DNA of 64,000 nt from JAHECE01 sp963780675 (GCA_963780675.1 CAWACR010000010.1:434001-498000), one strand, 5' to 3'; counted from the stretch's first letter, positions 37,116 to 46,791 are shown. Program-made: numbers and translations. The notes: generated by a model not told the origin, from the letters alone.

Positions 37116-38318
37116 GTGGACCCCGACGGCTTTCGGCTGCTGCTCGCCCCGGACGGGTGGGCGCTCCTCGGCGCCCTCCCGCCCTACCGGGACGGAGGAC
37201 GCCCTCGCGCTCGGGACGGCGCTGCGAGCGCAGGGCCTCGACCCGCGGCTCGTGGCCGCGGCCCTGACGCAGAGCCGCCTGCGTTCACGGGCTCGGGCCA
37301 AGTTCGGCGAGTTCGCCGCCGACATGCTCTTCACGCCCGAAGGGCTCGAGCAGGCCACCCGGCTGGGCGTGGCCGCACGCCACGCCCGGCGCTACCTGGC
37401 CGCCGGCGCGACGAGGGTCGCGGACCTGGGCTGCGGCGTCGGCGGCGACGCGATCGCCCTGGCGGGGCTCGGCCTCGAGGTCCTCGCCGTCGAGCGGGAC
37501 GAGGCGACGGCGGCCTGCGCCACCGTGAACCTGCGTCGCCTCGCCGGGGGCGAGCGTCCGGCACGCCGACGCCCTCGCCGTCGACCTCCTCGCCGAGGGC
37601 GTCGACGCCGTGTTCGCGGACCCGGCGCGTCGGGACGCCTCCGGGCGACGGGTGTTCGACCCCGCCGCCTATTCGCCGCCCCTGGCCGACCTGCTCGCCC
37701 TCCGGCCACCGTGCCCGCGCTCGGACTGAAGATCGCGCCCGGCATCCCCCACTCGGCCCTCCCGCAGGACGCCCACGCGCAGTGGGTCAGCGACGGCGGC
37801 GACGTGCTCGAGGCAGGGCTGTGGTTCGGCCTCGCTCGCACCCGAGGGCCCGGGGCGCTCGGCGCTCGTCCTCACGGCGGGAGGCGGCGCGATCGTCGGT
37901 CGACCGGGACGCCCCGACGAGCCCCGGTGCAGGCGCCTCGACGGCACCCTCGGCGCCTTCCTCTACGAGCCCGACGGCGCGGTGATCCGCGCCGGCCTCG
38001 TCGACCTGGTCGCGCCGAGGTCGACGGGCGACCTCGTGGACGCCCTCGATCGCCTACGTGACGTCGGCCCACCTGACGCCGACGCCGTTCGCGACGGCGT
38101 ACCGGGTGCTCGACCACTTCCCCTTCGGGCTCAAGCGCCTGCGTTCCTACCTGCGCGAGCGCGGCGTCGGCCGGGTGAGCATCAAGAAGCGCGGCACCGC
38201 CGTCGAGCCGGAGACCCTGCGCCGCCGGCTCGACCTGCGCGGTCCGGGAGAGGCGACCCTGGTCCTCACGCGCCTCTCGGGCGCGCAGTCCGTGCTCGTC
38301 GTCGAGCCCGCGGGCTGA
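37116..38318 (+). CDS. SAM-dependent methyltransferase with THUMP-like C-terminal domain, frame interrupted
   Basis: Class I methyltransferase: helical N-terminus (LRSRARAKFGEFAADMLFT), SAM-binding VADLGCGVGGDAIALA and EVLAVERDEATAACA, a conserved FADPARRDASGRRVFDP active-site block, and a C-terminal RNA-binding-like tail (LKRLRSYLRERGVGRVSIKKRG). The family is common in actinobacteria and presumed to act on RNA; the target is unknown. Four gains (near 37195, 37560, 37845, 38050) and one loss (near 37710) break the frame, and undoing them gives exactly 400 codons. Confidence 0.87.
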
Positions 38319-38362
38319 GCACCCTCGCACCCGAGAGCGCCCGGAGGTGCACCATAGACGCC

Positions 38363-39508
38363 GTGACCATCCCGTTCGCCCGCTCGGAGCGCTCGACGGT
38401 CGGCATCGAGTGGGAGCTGGCCCTCGTCGACGCCGACTCCGGGGACCTGCGCCAGGTGGCGGCAGACCGTCCTCGACGCCGTGCGCCCGCCCGGCGGCGG
38501 CGAGCACCCCAACATCCGCCAGGAACTCCTGCTCAACACGGTCGAGGTGGTCTCCGGTGTCGGCCGGACGGTGCGCCGAGGCGGGCGATGACCTCGAGCG
38601 GGCCATCGCCGAGGTGCGGCGCGATCACCGACCCGCTCCGGGTGGAGCTCATGTGTGCGGGCACCCACCCCTTCGCCCGCTGGACGCACCAGAAGGTCAC
38701 GAACAAGCAGCGCTACGCCACGCTGATCGACCGCACGCAGTGGTGGGGCCGGCAGATGTTGATCTACGGCGTCCACGTCCACGTCGGGATCGAGGACCGG
38801 GACAAGGTGCTGCCGATCCTGCGGGCGATGCTCACGACGTTACGCGCACCTGCAGTCGCTGTCGGCGTCGTCGCCGTTCTGGGGCGGCAAGGACACCGGG
38901 TACGCCTCCAACCGGGCGCTGATGTTCCAGCAGCTCCCGACGGCGGGACTGCCCTTCCAGTTCGAGACGCTGGGCCGCAACTGGAGGCGTTACGTCGACG
39001 ACATGCTGCACGACCGGGCGTGATCGACGAGTTCAGCGAGATCCGCTGGGACATCCGGCCGTCACCGCGGTTCGGGACGCTGGAGATGCGGATCTGCGAC
39101 GGCTCGCCGAACCTCACCGAGGTCCTCGCGCTGGCCGCCCTGACGCACTGCCTCGTGGAGCACTTCTCGACGATGCTCGACGAGGGCCGCGACCTCCCCA
39201 CGCTGCCCCCGTGGTTCGTCCAGGAGAACAAGTGGCGCTCAGCGCGCTACGGGATGGACGCCATCATCATCCTGAACGAAGCCGGGGACGAGCGGCTGGT
39301 GACCGACGCCGTGCGCGACCTGGTGGCCGACCTGGAGCCCGTGGCGGCCCGCCTGGGCTGCCTCACCGACCTCGAGGGCATCGGCACGATCCTGCGCCGC
39401 GGGGCCTCCTACCAGCGCCAGCGCGCGGTGGCCCGCCGCCACGGGGGCGAGCTCGACGCCGTCGTCGCCTCCCTCGTCGCCGAGATGCGGGCGGGCCGCC
39501 CGCTCTGA
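38363..39508 (+). CDS. Carboxylate-amine ligase, YbdK/GCS2 family, frame interrupted
   Basis: Glutamate-cysteine ligase-like ATP-grasp-type enzyme. TVGIEWELALVD at the N-terminus, CAGTHPFARW, VHVHVGIEDRDKVL and IRWDIRPSPRFGTLEMRICD are characteristic of the YbdK group, whose members have weak glutamate-cysteine ligase activity; the true substrate is unknown. Four gains (near 38468, 38577, 38625, 38846) and one loss (near 39021) leave 381 codons when undone. GTG start chosen from the family N-terminus. Separated from the methyltransferase by 44 bases, same strand. Confidence 0.87.
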   Translation: MTIPFARSERSTVGIEWELALVDADSGDLRQVAADRPRRRAPARRRRAPQHPPGTPAQHGRGGLRCRPDGAPRRAMTSSGPSPRCGAITDPLRVELMCAGTHPFARWTHQKVTNKQRYATLIDRTQWWGRQMLIYGVHVHVGIEDRDKVLPILRAMLTTLRAPAVAVGVVAVLGRQGHRVRLQPGADVPAAPDGGTALPVRDAGPQLEALRRRHAARPGVIDEFSEIRWDIRPSPRFGTLEMRICDGSPNLTEVLALAALTHCLVEHFSTMLDEGRDLPTLPPWFVQENKWRSARYGMDAIIILNEAGDERLVTDAVRDLVADLEPVAARLGCLTDLEGIGTILRRGASYQRQRAVARRHGGELDAVVASLVAEMRAGRPL

Positions 39509-39576
39509 CGCCTACACCCCGTCGAGTCGGGCCGCGTGCGGACCTCCCGACGCCGGTGGCGCCCCGGGGACCGAGG

Positions 39577-40665
39577 TCAGACCGAGACGACCGTGAGCGG
39601 CATGCCCGAGTCCGTGGTGATGTCGAGCGACGACGGCGCCACGCCGGCCCGCACGCACGCCGACCCGAGCGCCGCGATCATCGCGCCGTTGTCCGTGCAG
39701 TAGCGGATGGGCGGGATGCGCACCTCGATCCCGGCCTCGGCGCACCGCTCGGCCGCGAGCTCGCGCAGCCGCGAGTTCGCCGAGAACCCGCCGCCGATGA
39801 CGAGGGTCGCCACGTCGTGCCTCAGGCACGCCGCGACCGTCTTGGTGACGAGCACGTCGTTGACGGCCTCGGAGAACGACGCCGCGACATCGGCCGCCGG
39901 CACCTCCTCCCCCGCGTCCTCGCGTGCCTCGACGAAGCGCGCGACGGCCGTCTTGAGGCCGGAGAAGGAGAAGTCGTACGGGTGCTTCTCGAGGTCCTTG
40001 GCGCGGCTGAGGCCGCGCGGGAACGGGATCGCGTCGCGGTCACCCTCCTGCGCGAGGCGGTCCACGTGCGGCCCGCCCGGGTAAGGCAGCCCCAGGATCC
40101 GTCCGACCTTGTCGAACGCCTCGCCCGCGGCGTCGTCGAGCGTCTGGCCGAGCTCCACGACGTCGGTCGCGATGTCGCGCACGAGCAGCAGCGAGGAGTG
40201 CCCGCCGGAGACGACGAGCGCCATGAAGCGCTCGGGGAACGGCCCGTGGACCAGTTCGTCGACGGCCACGTGCCCGATGACGTGGTTGACGCCGAACAGC
40301 GGCACGCCGAGCGCGAGCGACAACGCCTTCGCGGCCGCGGAACCGACCGTCAGCGAGCCCACCAGGCCCGGCCCGGCGACGACCGCGACGGCGTCCACGT
40401 CGGACAGCTCGACCCCGGCGCGCTCCAGCGCCGCGTCGAGCGTGGGGACGAACGCCTCGAGGTGCGCCCGGCTGGCGACCTCCGGCACGATCCCGCCGAA
40501 CCGGGCGTGCTCCTCCATGGAGGACGCCGTGACGTCCGCCAGGAGCGAGCGACCGCGCACGAGCGCGACCCCTGTCTCGTCGCACGACGTCTCGATGCCG
40601 AGGACGAGGGGGCCGTCGGGGTGCTGCGACGTCACGGCGGCGTCGGCATGTGTGGTCACGCTCAC
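39577..40665 (-). CDS. tsaD: tRNA threonylcarbamoyladenosine transferase subunit TsaD
   Basis: Transfers threonylcarbamoyl to A37 of ANN-decoding tRNAs, with TsaB and TsaE encoded nearby. ASKHA fold with LGIETSCDET, the metal-binding His pair in NHVIGHV, VSGGHSSLLLV and YCTDNGAMIAA. GTG at 40665 is preferred because a TACCCT box lies eight bases upstream (leaderless); an in-frame TTG at 40674 and GTG at 40659 are alternatives. Intact frame, 362 residues. A sulfurtransferase gene separates it from rimI. Confidence 0.96.
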   Translation of the reverse strand: MSVTTHADAAVTSQHPDGPLVLGIETSCDETGVALVRGRSLLADVTASSMEEHARFGGIVPEVASRAHLEAFVPTLDAALERAGVELSDVDAVAVVAGPGLVGSLTVGSAAAKALSLALGVPLFGVNHVIGHVAVDELVHGPFPERFMALVVSGGHSSLLLVRDIATDVVELGQTLDDAAGEAFDKVGRILGLPYPGGPHVDRLAQEGDRDAIPFPRGLSRAKDLEKHPYDFSFSGLKTAVARFVEAREDAGEEVPAADVAASFSEAVNDVLVTKTVAACLRHDVATLVIGGGFSANSRLRELAAERCAEAGIEVRIPPIRYCTDNGAMIAALGSACVRAGVAPSSLDITTDSGMPLTVVSV

Positions 40666-40673
40666 GACTCCCA

Positions 40674-40679
40674 AGGGTA
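40674..40679 (-). promoter_or_regulatory. -10 box (TACCCT) of a predicted leaderless tsaD transcript
   Basis: TACCCT, eight bases, GTG at 40665, in the short gap after the sulfurtransferase gene. Confidence 0.45.
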
Positions 40680-40687
40680 GGCGGTCC

Positions 40688-41581
40688 TCATCCGCCGGTC
40701 GCCACCGGGCGCGTGGGGTCGGCCGCCCACTGGGACCACGAACCCGGGTAGAGCACGGCGAGCTGGCCGATGCTGGCCAGGGCCGCGATCTCGTGACAGG
40801 CCGTGACGCCCGAACCGCAGTACACCGCGCAGTACGACGCCCTCCCCAGCCCGAGGGAGGCGAACCGCTCGCGCAGCTCCGCCGCGGGCCGGAACCTGCC
40901 GTCCGGGGTCAGGTTGTCCATCGTCGGCGCACTGACGGCACCGGGCACGTGCCCGGCCCGCGCGTCGATCGGCTCGACCTCGCCGCGGAAGCGCTCGACG
41001 GCGCGAGCGTCGAGGAGAGGGCTGCGCTGCGGCCACGTCGCGGCCTCGTCAGGATGGATGATCGGCAGGCGCCCGCCCGGGAGGTTCACGTCACCCGGTT
41101 CGACCTCGGGCCATCCGGCCTCGAGGTCGCCGCCGGCCTCGACCCACGCGCGCAGCCCGCCGTCGAGGATGCGCACGGAGGCCACACCGCCCCAGCGCAG
41201 CAGCCACCAGGCGCGCGCGGCGGACATCCCGCCGCAGTCGTCGTAGACGACGACCTTCTGCCCCTCGCCCAGCCCCCACCGGATCGCCGCGGCCTGGAGC
41301 CGCTCGAGGCCCGGGAGCGGGTGCCGGCCGGCCTCCGGGCCGGGCGGGGCGGCCAGCTCCGTGTCGAGGTCCACGTAGACCCCACCGGGCAGGTGACCGC
41401 GGGCGAAGGCGGCGCGCCCGTCTGGCTCCGCCAGCGTCCACCGGACGTCCAGCAGGGCGGGTCGCTCCCCCGCCGCGATCTCCGCGCGGAGCGCCTCCGC
41501 GGTGACCAGGACGCGCCCACGCACCGGGTCCCCCGCCTCGGCCGACTCGGCGGCAGGACCGGCCTCGACCTCCGCGCTCAT
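40688..41581 (-). CDS. Sulfurtransferase with two rhodanese domains
   Basis: Thiosulfate or 3-mercaptopyruvate sulfurtransferase-like protein of 297 residues. First rhodanese domain inactive (ALLDVRWTL ... VVVYDDCGGMSAARAWWLL), second with the catalytic Cys in the active loop AVYCGSGVTACH. The loop CGSGVTA resembles SseA-type mercaptopyruvate enzymes. Its ATG overlaps the rimI stop (ATGA). Its place between rimI and tsaD interrupts an otherwise conserved cluster; a sulfur link to tRNA modification is possible but unproven. Confidence 0.92.
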   Translation of the reverse strand: MSAEVEAGPAAESAEAGDPVRGRVLVTAEALRAEIAAGERPALLDVRWTLAEPDGRAAFARGHLPGGVYVDLDTELAAPPGPEAGRHPLPGLERLQAAAIRWGLGEGQKVVVYDDCGGMSAARAWWLLRWGGVASVRILDGGLRAWVEAGGDLEAGWPEVEPGDVNLPGGRLPIIHPDEAATWPQRSPLLDARAVERFRGEVEPIDARAGHVPGAVSAPTMDNLTPDGRFRPAAELRERFASLGLGRASYCAVYCGSGVTACHEIAALASIGQLAVLYPGSWSQWAADPTRPVATGG

Positions 41582-42099
41582 CGGTCGCGCACCTGACGTT
41601 CGGCGGCGCCGTCCGCGTCCCCACCCACGGCTTCGGCGCCCACCGGCCCGATCCGAGCGAGCTCGAGCACCATCACCACGGCGTCGGCGTTCTCCGGCTG
41701 GTAGTACCCGCGCCGAAGGCCGATCGACCGGAAGCCCGCCCGGGCGTAGAACCGCCGGGCGCCGTCGTCGTCCGCACGCACCTCGAGGAACACTCTCCGC
41801 GCCCGGGCCTCGCGGGCGGCGTCGAGCACCGCGCCGAGAAGCCGGGCGCCGACGCCCTGTCGCTGCCGGGCCCGGCTCACGCCGATCGTCATGACCTCGG
41901 CGTCCTCACCGAGGGCGACCCCGGCATAGCCGATCAGGATGCCCTCACCGTCGACGGCGGCGACGTACCACCGCCCCTGCGCGCGGAGCTCCTCCTCGTA
42001 CATGCCCCGCGACCACGCCCCGACCCCGAAGAGCTCGACCTCCAGGACGTCGATGCGATCGAGGTCGGCCGGCACCAGGGGCCGCAGCACGACGGTCAT
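41578..42099 (-). CDS. rimI: RimI-type GNAT acetyltransferase
   Basis: N-terminal protein acetyltransferase of 173 residues. GNAT core with acetyl-CoA loop in GVSRARQRQGVGARLL, FLEVRADDDGARRFYARAGF and the RRGYYQPENADAVVMVL motif typical of RimI (ribosomal S18 or TsaD-linked). Starts 13 bases after tsaB, overlaps the sulfurtransferase gene by four bases. An Ala/Gly/Asp tail of about 25 residues follows the domain. Confidence 0.93.
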   Translation of the reverse strand: MTVVLRPLVPADLDRIDVLEVELFGVGAWSRGMYEEELRAQGRWYVAAVDGEGILIGYAGVALGEDAEVMTIGVSRARQRQGVGARLLGAVLDAAREARARRVFLEVRADDDGARRFYARAGFRSIGLRRGYYQPENADAVVMVLELARIGPVGAEAVGGDADGAAERQVRDR

Positions 42100-42112
42100 G
42101 ACGCCGCGCGGC

Positions 42113-42847
42113 TCACGACGCGCGCTTGCGCGCCGCGGGCAGGCTGACGTCGGGGCGGCGCAGGTAGCGCGGCGTGAGGTCGACGTCCCCGCCGCGCTCG
42201 GCGCGGTGCAGTGCCAGGCGCGCGAGGACGGCGGCGTCGACCGCGACCGGGCCCGCAGGCGCCGGAGGGAGGGCGTCGGGGTAGAGCCGGGCACCCCGCC
42301 CGACGACGACGAGCCGCCCGGTCGCGGTGACGTCCGCCAGGGTCGACCCCACGAGGGCGAGGGTGGCGTCCAGGTCCTCGCGCACGGATGCGGCGGTCGC
42401 GACGGCGGGGCCGTCGAGCGCCTCGACGTCCGCGTCCGGCGCGTCCCCGGCCCGCCGGTACCGGCCCACGTAGACCTCACGACGGCGGGCGTCGGCCACG
42501 GCGAGGACCTCACCCCGCGCCGCCTCGCCGAGGGCGTCGAACGCCTGGCGGGCGAGGGCGTCGAGGCTGCACACGCCGAGGACGGGGATCCCGAGCGCCC
42601 GTGCCAGCGCGCGCGCCGTGACCAGGCCGACGCGCAGCCCGGTGAACGGCGCCGGTCCCGTGCCCACGGCGACGGCTCCGAGATCGCGACGGTCCACCCC
42701 CGCCTCGGCGAGGACCCACGCGATCGCGGGCGCGAGAGTCTCGGCGTGCCGGCGGGGGTCCACCCCGTCCGTGCGCGCGAGCACGGCGTCGCCGCGGCAC
42801 AGGGCCACGCTCACGCCGTCGGACGAGTCGATCCCCAGGACGAGCAC
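42113..42847 (-). CDS. tsaB: TsaB, t6A biosynthesis partner protein
   Basis: ASKHA-fold protein of 244 residues that binds TsaD and supports t6A formation. LVLGIDSSDGVSVALC at the N-terminus and the diagnostic VAVGTGPAPFTGLRVGLVTARALA; lacks the metal-binding His motif of TsaD. GTG start, ten bases after the tsaE stop, with a TAGGCT box whose TAG is that stop. Confidence 0.94.
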   Translation of the reverse strand: MLVLGIDSSDGVSVALCRGDAVLARTDGVDPRRHAETLAPAIAWVLAEAGVDRRDLGAVAVGTGPAPFTGLRVGLVTARALARALGIPVLGVCSLDALARQAFDALGEAARGEVLAVADARRREVYVGRYRRAGDAPDADVEALDGPAVATAASVREDLDATLALVGSTLADVTATGRLVVVGRGARLYPDALPPAPAGPVAVDAAVLARLALHRAERGGDVDLTPRYLRRPDVSLPAARKRAS

Positions 42848-42854
42848 GGCGCCA

Positions 42855-42860
42855 AGCCTA
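42855..42860 (-). promoter_or_regulatory. Internal -10 box (TAGGCT) before tsaB overlapping the tsaE stop codon
   Basis: TAGGCT, seven bases, GTG at 42847; 42858-42860 is also the TAG stop of tsaE. May give a leaderless tsaB transcript inside the operon. Confidence 0.45.
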
Positions 42861-43373
42861 GGCGGTGGGTCCGACAGCGAGTGCCGCGAGACCCACCCCG
42901 ACCCACCGCTCCCCCACCCCGGTGACCACCGCCCGTCGCGGCACGTCGTCCTGCGCGCCGCGGGGCCGCGCGATCTCGACCTCGAGCCGGTCCTCGGCCA
43001 GGTCCTCGACGAGGCCCGCACCCCACTCCACCACCGTGACGGACTCCTCCAGACTCGCGTCGAGGTCGAGGGCGTCCACCTCCGCGAGCGATCCGAGCCG
43101 GTAGGCGTCCACGTGCACCAGCGGGGGGCCACCCGAGGTGGACGGATGGACGCGCGCGATGATGAAGGTCGGGGAGGCGACCTGGCCACGCACCCCGAGC
43201 CCCGCCCCGATGCCCTGGGTGAGAGTCGTCTTGCCCGCACCGAGGCCGCCGGTGAGGACCACGAGGTCGCCCGCCCGCAGGAGGCTCGCGATCCCCAGGC
43301 CGAGCGCCCGGGTGCTCTCGGCGTCGGGAAGGTCCACGGTGACGGGGTCCGTCCGCGTGCTCACACGGCTCAT
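42858..43373 (-). CDS. tsaE: TsaE, t6A biosynthesis ATPase
   Basis: P-loop ATPase of 171 residues required to recycle the TsaBD complex. Walker A TGGLGAGKTTLTQGI near residues 41-55, SPTFIIARVH, the HVDAYRL motif and the TVVEWGAGLVEDL block. ATG overlaps the alr stop (ATGA). Confidence 0.95.
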   Translation of the reverse strand: MSRVSTRTDPVTVDLPDAESTRALGLGIASLLRAGDLVVLTGGLGAGKTTLTQGIGAGLGVRGQVASPTFIIARVHPSTSGGPPLVHVDAYRLGSLAEVDALDLDASLEESVTVVEWGAGLVEDLAEDRLEVEIARPRGAQDDVPRRAVVTGVGERWVGVGLAALAVGPTA

Positions 43374-44548
43374 GCCGGCCCCTCCCAGCCCGCCCACGCC
43401 GGATCCGCCCCCAGGTAGACGCGAGGCACCCGGGGGCCGAGGCGCGTGGTGATCTCGTACGAGATGGTCCCGGCCGCGTCGGCCCAGTCCTGCGCCGTCG
43501 GCTCGCCGTCGTCGCCCGCGCCGAAGAGCACGGCGACGTCGCCCGCCTGGGTGACGCCGTCCGGCCCGGGCTCGGCGCCCAGGTCGAGGACGAACTGGTC
43601 CATGCAGATCCGCCCCGCCACCGTGAACCGGCGCCCGCCCACCTGGACCGGCCCCGCGTTGCTCGCATGGCGGGGGATGCCGTCCGCGTACCCGAGCGGG
43701 ACCACGCCGAGGTGCGTTGGCCGTGGAGTGATGTAGTCGTGCCCGTAGGAGACGCCCTGGCCCTCCGGCGCCGCCTTCACCATGCTCAAGGACGCCTCCA
43801 GCCGCATCGCCGGCCGGAGGCCGAGCTGGGCCGAGGTGGCGCGGTCGGGGATCGGGGAGAGCCCGTAGACCGCGATACCCGGTCGGACCAGGTCGTAGTG
43901 CACGGCGGGTTCCGTGAGCACCGCCGCGGACGCCGCGAGGTGGCGGACCTCCAGCCGCGCCCCCGCACGTTCCGCGATCCGCAGCGCGTCCTCGAAGAGG
44001 GCCCTCTGGGCGCGGATGCTGGGGTGCCCCACCTCGTCCGCCCGAGCCAGGTGCGACCACACGCCCACCACCTCGACGGCGCCGCTCGCCTGCGCCGCGA
44101 GCGCCCGGTCCACGAGGGCGGGGAAGTCACGGACGAACACCCCGCCGCGTCCGAGTCCGGTGTCCACCGCGAGGTGGACCCGCGCCGTCCTCCCGGTCGA
44201 GGCCACGGCGGCGACCACCTCCTCCATCGCCCAGGTCGCCGGCACCGAGACGTCGATCCCGGCCGTGATGACCCGGGCAAGAGGCGCTCCCGGTGCGTAG
44301 AGCCACGTGAGGACGGGCGCGGTGATCCCCGCGGCGCGCAGCGCGAGCGCCTCGCTCACCTGGGCGGTGGCGAGCCACGTGGCGCCGCCGACGAGGGCTG
44401 CGCGGGCGGCGGGGAGCAGGCCGTGCCCGTAGGCGTCCGCCTTGACGACGGCCATGACGGCGGCGGTCGGGGCGTGCGCGGCCAGCACCCCGACGTTGCG
44501 CCGGATCGCGTCGAGGTCGACGACGGCGCGGGCCGGGTAGGAGGACAC
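43370..44548 (-). CDS. alr: Alanine racemase
   Basis: Pyridoxal-phosphate enzyme making D-alanine for peptidoglycan. 392 residues: Schiff-base Lys in VMAVVKADAYGHG, catalytic Tyr region VSYGHDYITPRPTHLGVVPLGYADG, and C-terminal MDQFVLDLG. GTG start at VSSYPARAVVDLDAIRRN. Lies between nnr and tsaE, the usual actinobacterial order. Intact frame. Confidence 0.96.
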   Translation of the reverse strand: MSSYPARAVVDLDAIRRNVGVLAAHAPTAAVMAVVKADAYGHGLLPAARAALVGGATWLATAQVSEALALRAAGITAPVLTWLYAPGAPLARVITAGIDVSVPATWAMEEVVAAVASTGRTARVHLAVDTGLGRGGVFVRDFPALVDRALAAQASGAVEVVGVWSHLARADEVGHPSIRAQRALFEDALRIAERAGARLEVRHLAASAAVLTEPAVHYDLVRPGIAVYGLSPIPDRATSAQLGLRPAMRLEASLSMVKAAPEGQGVSYGHDYITPRPTHLGVVPLGYADGIPRHASNAGPVQVGGRRFTVAGRICMDQFVLDLGAEPGPDGVTQAGDVAVLFGAGDDGEPTAQDWADAAGTISYEITTRLGPRVPRVYLGADPAWAGWEGPA

Positions 44549-44573
44549 GCGACGATCTTCCCACCACCCGGGC

Positions 44574-46256
44574 TCAGGCATCGCGGTCACCGGCCCGCCC
44601 CGCACCGGTCCGCCCGTCGCCGGCCCGCCCCGCACGTCTCGACCCGCCGCGGACCGAGCCCCCGAGGACCCGTCCCTCGAGGGCCCCGCCCTCGAGGATC
44701 TCGGCAACAGTCGCCGGCAGGGCGCGCGCGACGTCGCCCGCCGCGATCGGGCCGGCGCTCGGGTACCCGGCCGCCCGCCGCGCGGCCCGGCCGTGGACCA
44801 GCGCGGCGGCCGCGGCAAGCCTGGGCGCGAGCGCGGCGTCCGCGCGCACGTCGTCGCTGCGGCCCGCCAGGAGGGCGCCGAGCACGCCCGCCAGGACATC
44901 CCCCGCTCCCGCGGTCGCGAGCCACGGCGTCGCGTCGGCCTGCGCGTACAGCGGGCCGGTCGGTGCTGCCACCACGGTGGTCGCCCCCTTCAGCAGGACC
45001 GTCGCACCGGTCGCGACCGCCGCCCGCCGCGCCCAGCGCGCCGGCGCGGCCTCGACGTGCCGCCGCTCGACAGGGCCGTCGTCGGCCGTGACACCGCGCG
45101 CGGTGAGCACCTGGGCGAGCTCGCCCGCGTGGGGGGTGAGGACGACGGCGGGTGAGAGCACGCCGTCGACGGCGTCGGGGTGGTCCGGCCACAGGAGGGC
45201 GAGCGCCCCGGCGTCGAGCACCGTCGGCAGGCCCTCGGCGAACGCCGAGCCCAGGGCCGCGGCGAGCCCGGCCGTCGCAGGGCGATCCGCGGGGTCGATG
45301 CCCGGGCCGAGTACCCACGCCTGGACCCGCCCCGGCGCGCCGACCACCTCGGGGTGCGCCGAGCGGACGGCGGCGAGCACCGCGCCGTCGCCGAGATAGC
45401 GGATCATGCCGAGGCCGGCCGACGAGGCGCCGGCGGCCGCCAGCACCCCCGCGCCGGGGTAGCGGGGGGACCCCGCCACCAGGCCGAGCACGCCCCGGGT
45501 GTACTTCTGCGCGCCCGCACCCGGCACCGGCCACAGGCTCGCGACGTCGTCACCCGTCAGGCGCGCGACGTCGGCGACGACGTCGCGAAGGCCGGGGCCG
45601 AGCCCGATGTCGACGACGACGACCCGCCCCGCCAGCCGGTCCGACGGCGGCAGGAGCAGGCCGGGTTTGCACGCCCCCATCGTGACGGTCAGGTCGGCGG
45701 CCAGCACCGGGCCCGGGACCACGCCGTCGTCGACCCCGATCCCGCTGGGGGTGTCGACGGCCACCACGAGGGGTGGGCGCAGCAGCCCCCGGCGAAGGGC
45801 CTCGAGCGCGAGCACCGCGCCTGCGAGAGGCTCGCGGAGACCGCCCTGGACACCGATCCCGGCCAGTCCGTCGATCCAGACGGCGGCCTCGCGGGCGATC
45901 GCCCCGAGGGAACCGAGGGCCGCCGGCGCGTCGATCGGCACGAGCCGGACGCCGGACGCCCGCGCGGCGGAGGCGCCCTCGGCGTGCGGTGCCGGCGTGA
46001 GGACGGCGGCCGTGACCGCCGCTCCTCGGCGAGCCAGCAACGCCGCCGCGTGGAGCGCGTCGCCGCCGTTGTTGCCGCCACCGGCGAGGACGAGCACGCG
46101 CGTCCCGGGGACCCGCGCGCCACGCGATCGGATCTGCCGCATCACCTCGGTGGCCAGCGCGAACGCGGCGTGGCCCATGAGCGCACCCGGTGGGCCGGCC
46201 CGCAGGAGGGGCTCCTCGGCGGCACGGACGGAGGCGGCGGCGTACGCGCGGATCAT
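44574..46256 (-). CDS. nnr: Bifunctional NAD(P)H-hydrate epimerase / ADP-dependent dehydratase
   Basis: Metabolite-repair enzyme of 560 residues that restores damaged NAD(P)H hydrates. N-terminal YjeF epimerase domain (VLVLAGGGNNGGDALHAA, AVDTPSGI, TVTMGACKPGLLL) and C-terminal ribokinase-like dehydratase (LTPHAGELAQVL, LLKGATTVVAAP, ATAGAGDVLAGVLGALLA). The extreme C-terminus is a Gly/Arg-rich tail. 92 bases downstream of acpS, 25 bases before alr. Confidence 0.95.
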   Translation of the reverse strand: MIRAYAAASVRAAEEPLLRAGPPGALMGHAAFALATEVMRQIRSRGARVPGTRVLVLAGGGNNGGDALHAAALLARRGAAVTAAVLTPAPHAEGASAARASGVRLVPIDAPAALGSLGAIAREAAVWIDGLAGIGVQGGLREPLAGAVLALEALRRGLLRPPLVVAVDTPSGIGVDDGVVPGPVLAADLTVTMGACKPGLLLPPSDRLAGRVVVVDIGLGPGLRDVVADVARLTGDDVASLWPVPGAGAQKYTRGVLGLVAGSPRYPGAGVLAAAGASSAGLGMIRYLGDGAVLAAVRSAHPEVVGAPGRVQAWVLGPGIDPADRPATAGLAAALGSAFAEGLPTVLDAGALALLWPDHPDAVDGVLSPAVVLTPHAGELAQVLTARGVTADDGPVERRHVEAAPARWARRAAVATGATVLLKGATTVVAAPTGPLYAQADATPWLATAGAGDVLAGVLGALLAGRSDDVRADAALAPRLAAAAALVHGRAARRAAGYPSAGPIAAGDVARALPATVAEILEGGALEGRVLGGSVRGGSRRAGRAGDGRTGAGRAGDRDA

Positions 46257-46348
46257 GCGCTCATCCTGCTCCGCCCGCTCCCTCCCCTGCCGGTCCGCCC
46301 CACGCGCGTCTCGCGCCCGTCTCCCGAGGCGCCTACCGTCGGCGGCGG

Positions 46349-46702
46349 TCAGCTCTCCGCGACCACCATCGCGGAGGCGATGCCGGCGTCGTGGGAGATC
46401 GAGAGGTGGAACCGGGCGATCCCGAGCTCGGCGGCGCGCGTGGCCACGCTGCCCTCGATCACGACCTCGGGTGGCAGGCCGGGGTGCCGGTGCACCGTCA
46501 CGTCCTGCCAGTTGAGCCCGACCGGCGCACCGAGAGCCTTCGCGATCGCCTCCTTGGCTGCGAACCGGGCCGCCAGCGAGGCGGGCGGCAGGTCGCGCTC
46601 GGCCGGCGTGAAGAGCCGGTCGCGCAGCCGCGGCGAACGCTCGAGCTCGCTCAGGAAGCGCGCGACGTCGACGACGTCGATGCCCACCCCGATCACGGCC
46701 AC
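46349..46702 (-). CDS. acpS: Holo-[acyl-carrier-protein] synthase
   Basis: Transfers phosphopantetheine from CoA to acyl carrier protein. 117 residues with the Mg-binding motifs GVGIDVVDVARF and FAAKEAIAKAL and the WQDVTVH and LSISHDAGIASAMVV blocks. GTG at 46702 follows family length; the in-frame GTG two codons later is also possible. Between glmS and nnr, a conserved place in actinobacteria. Confidence 0.94.
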   Translation of the reverse strand: MAVIGVGIDVVDVARFLSELERSPRLRDRLFTPAERDLPPASLAARFAAKEAIAKALGAPVGLNWQDVTVHRHPGLPPEVVIEGSVATRAAELGIARFHLSISHDAGIASAMVVAES

Positions 46703-46791
46703 GTCACCCTCCGCTCCGGCTCGCGCCGTCGTCCACCGCTTCGAACCCGGCCCTCTGCCCTCCCCAACCACGTGATCGGCGAGGGGTGCGG

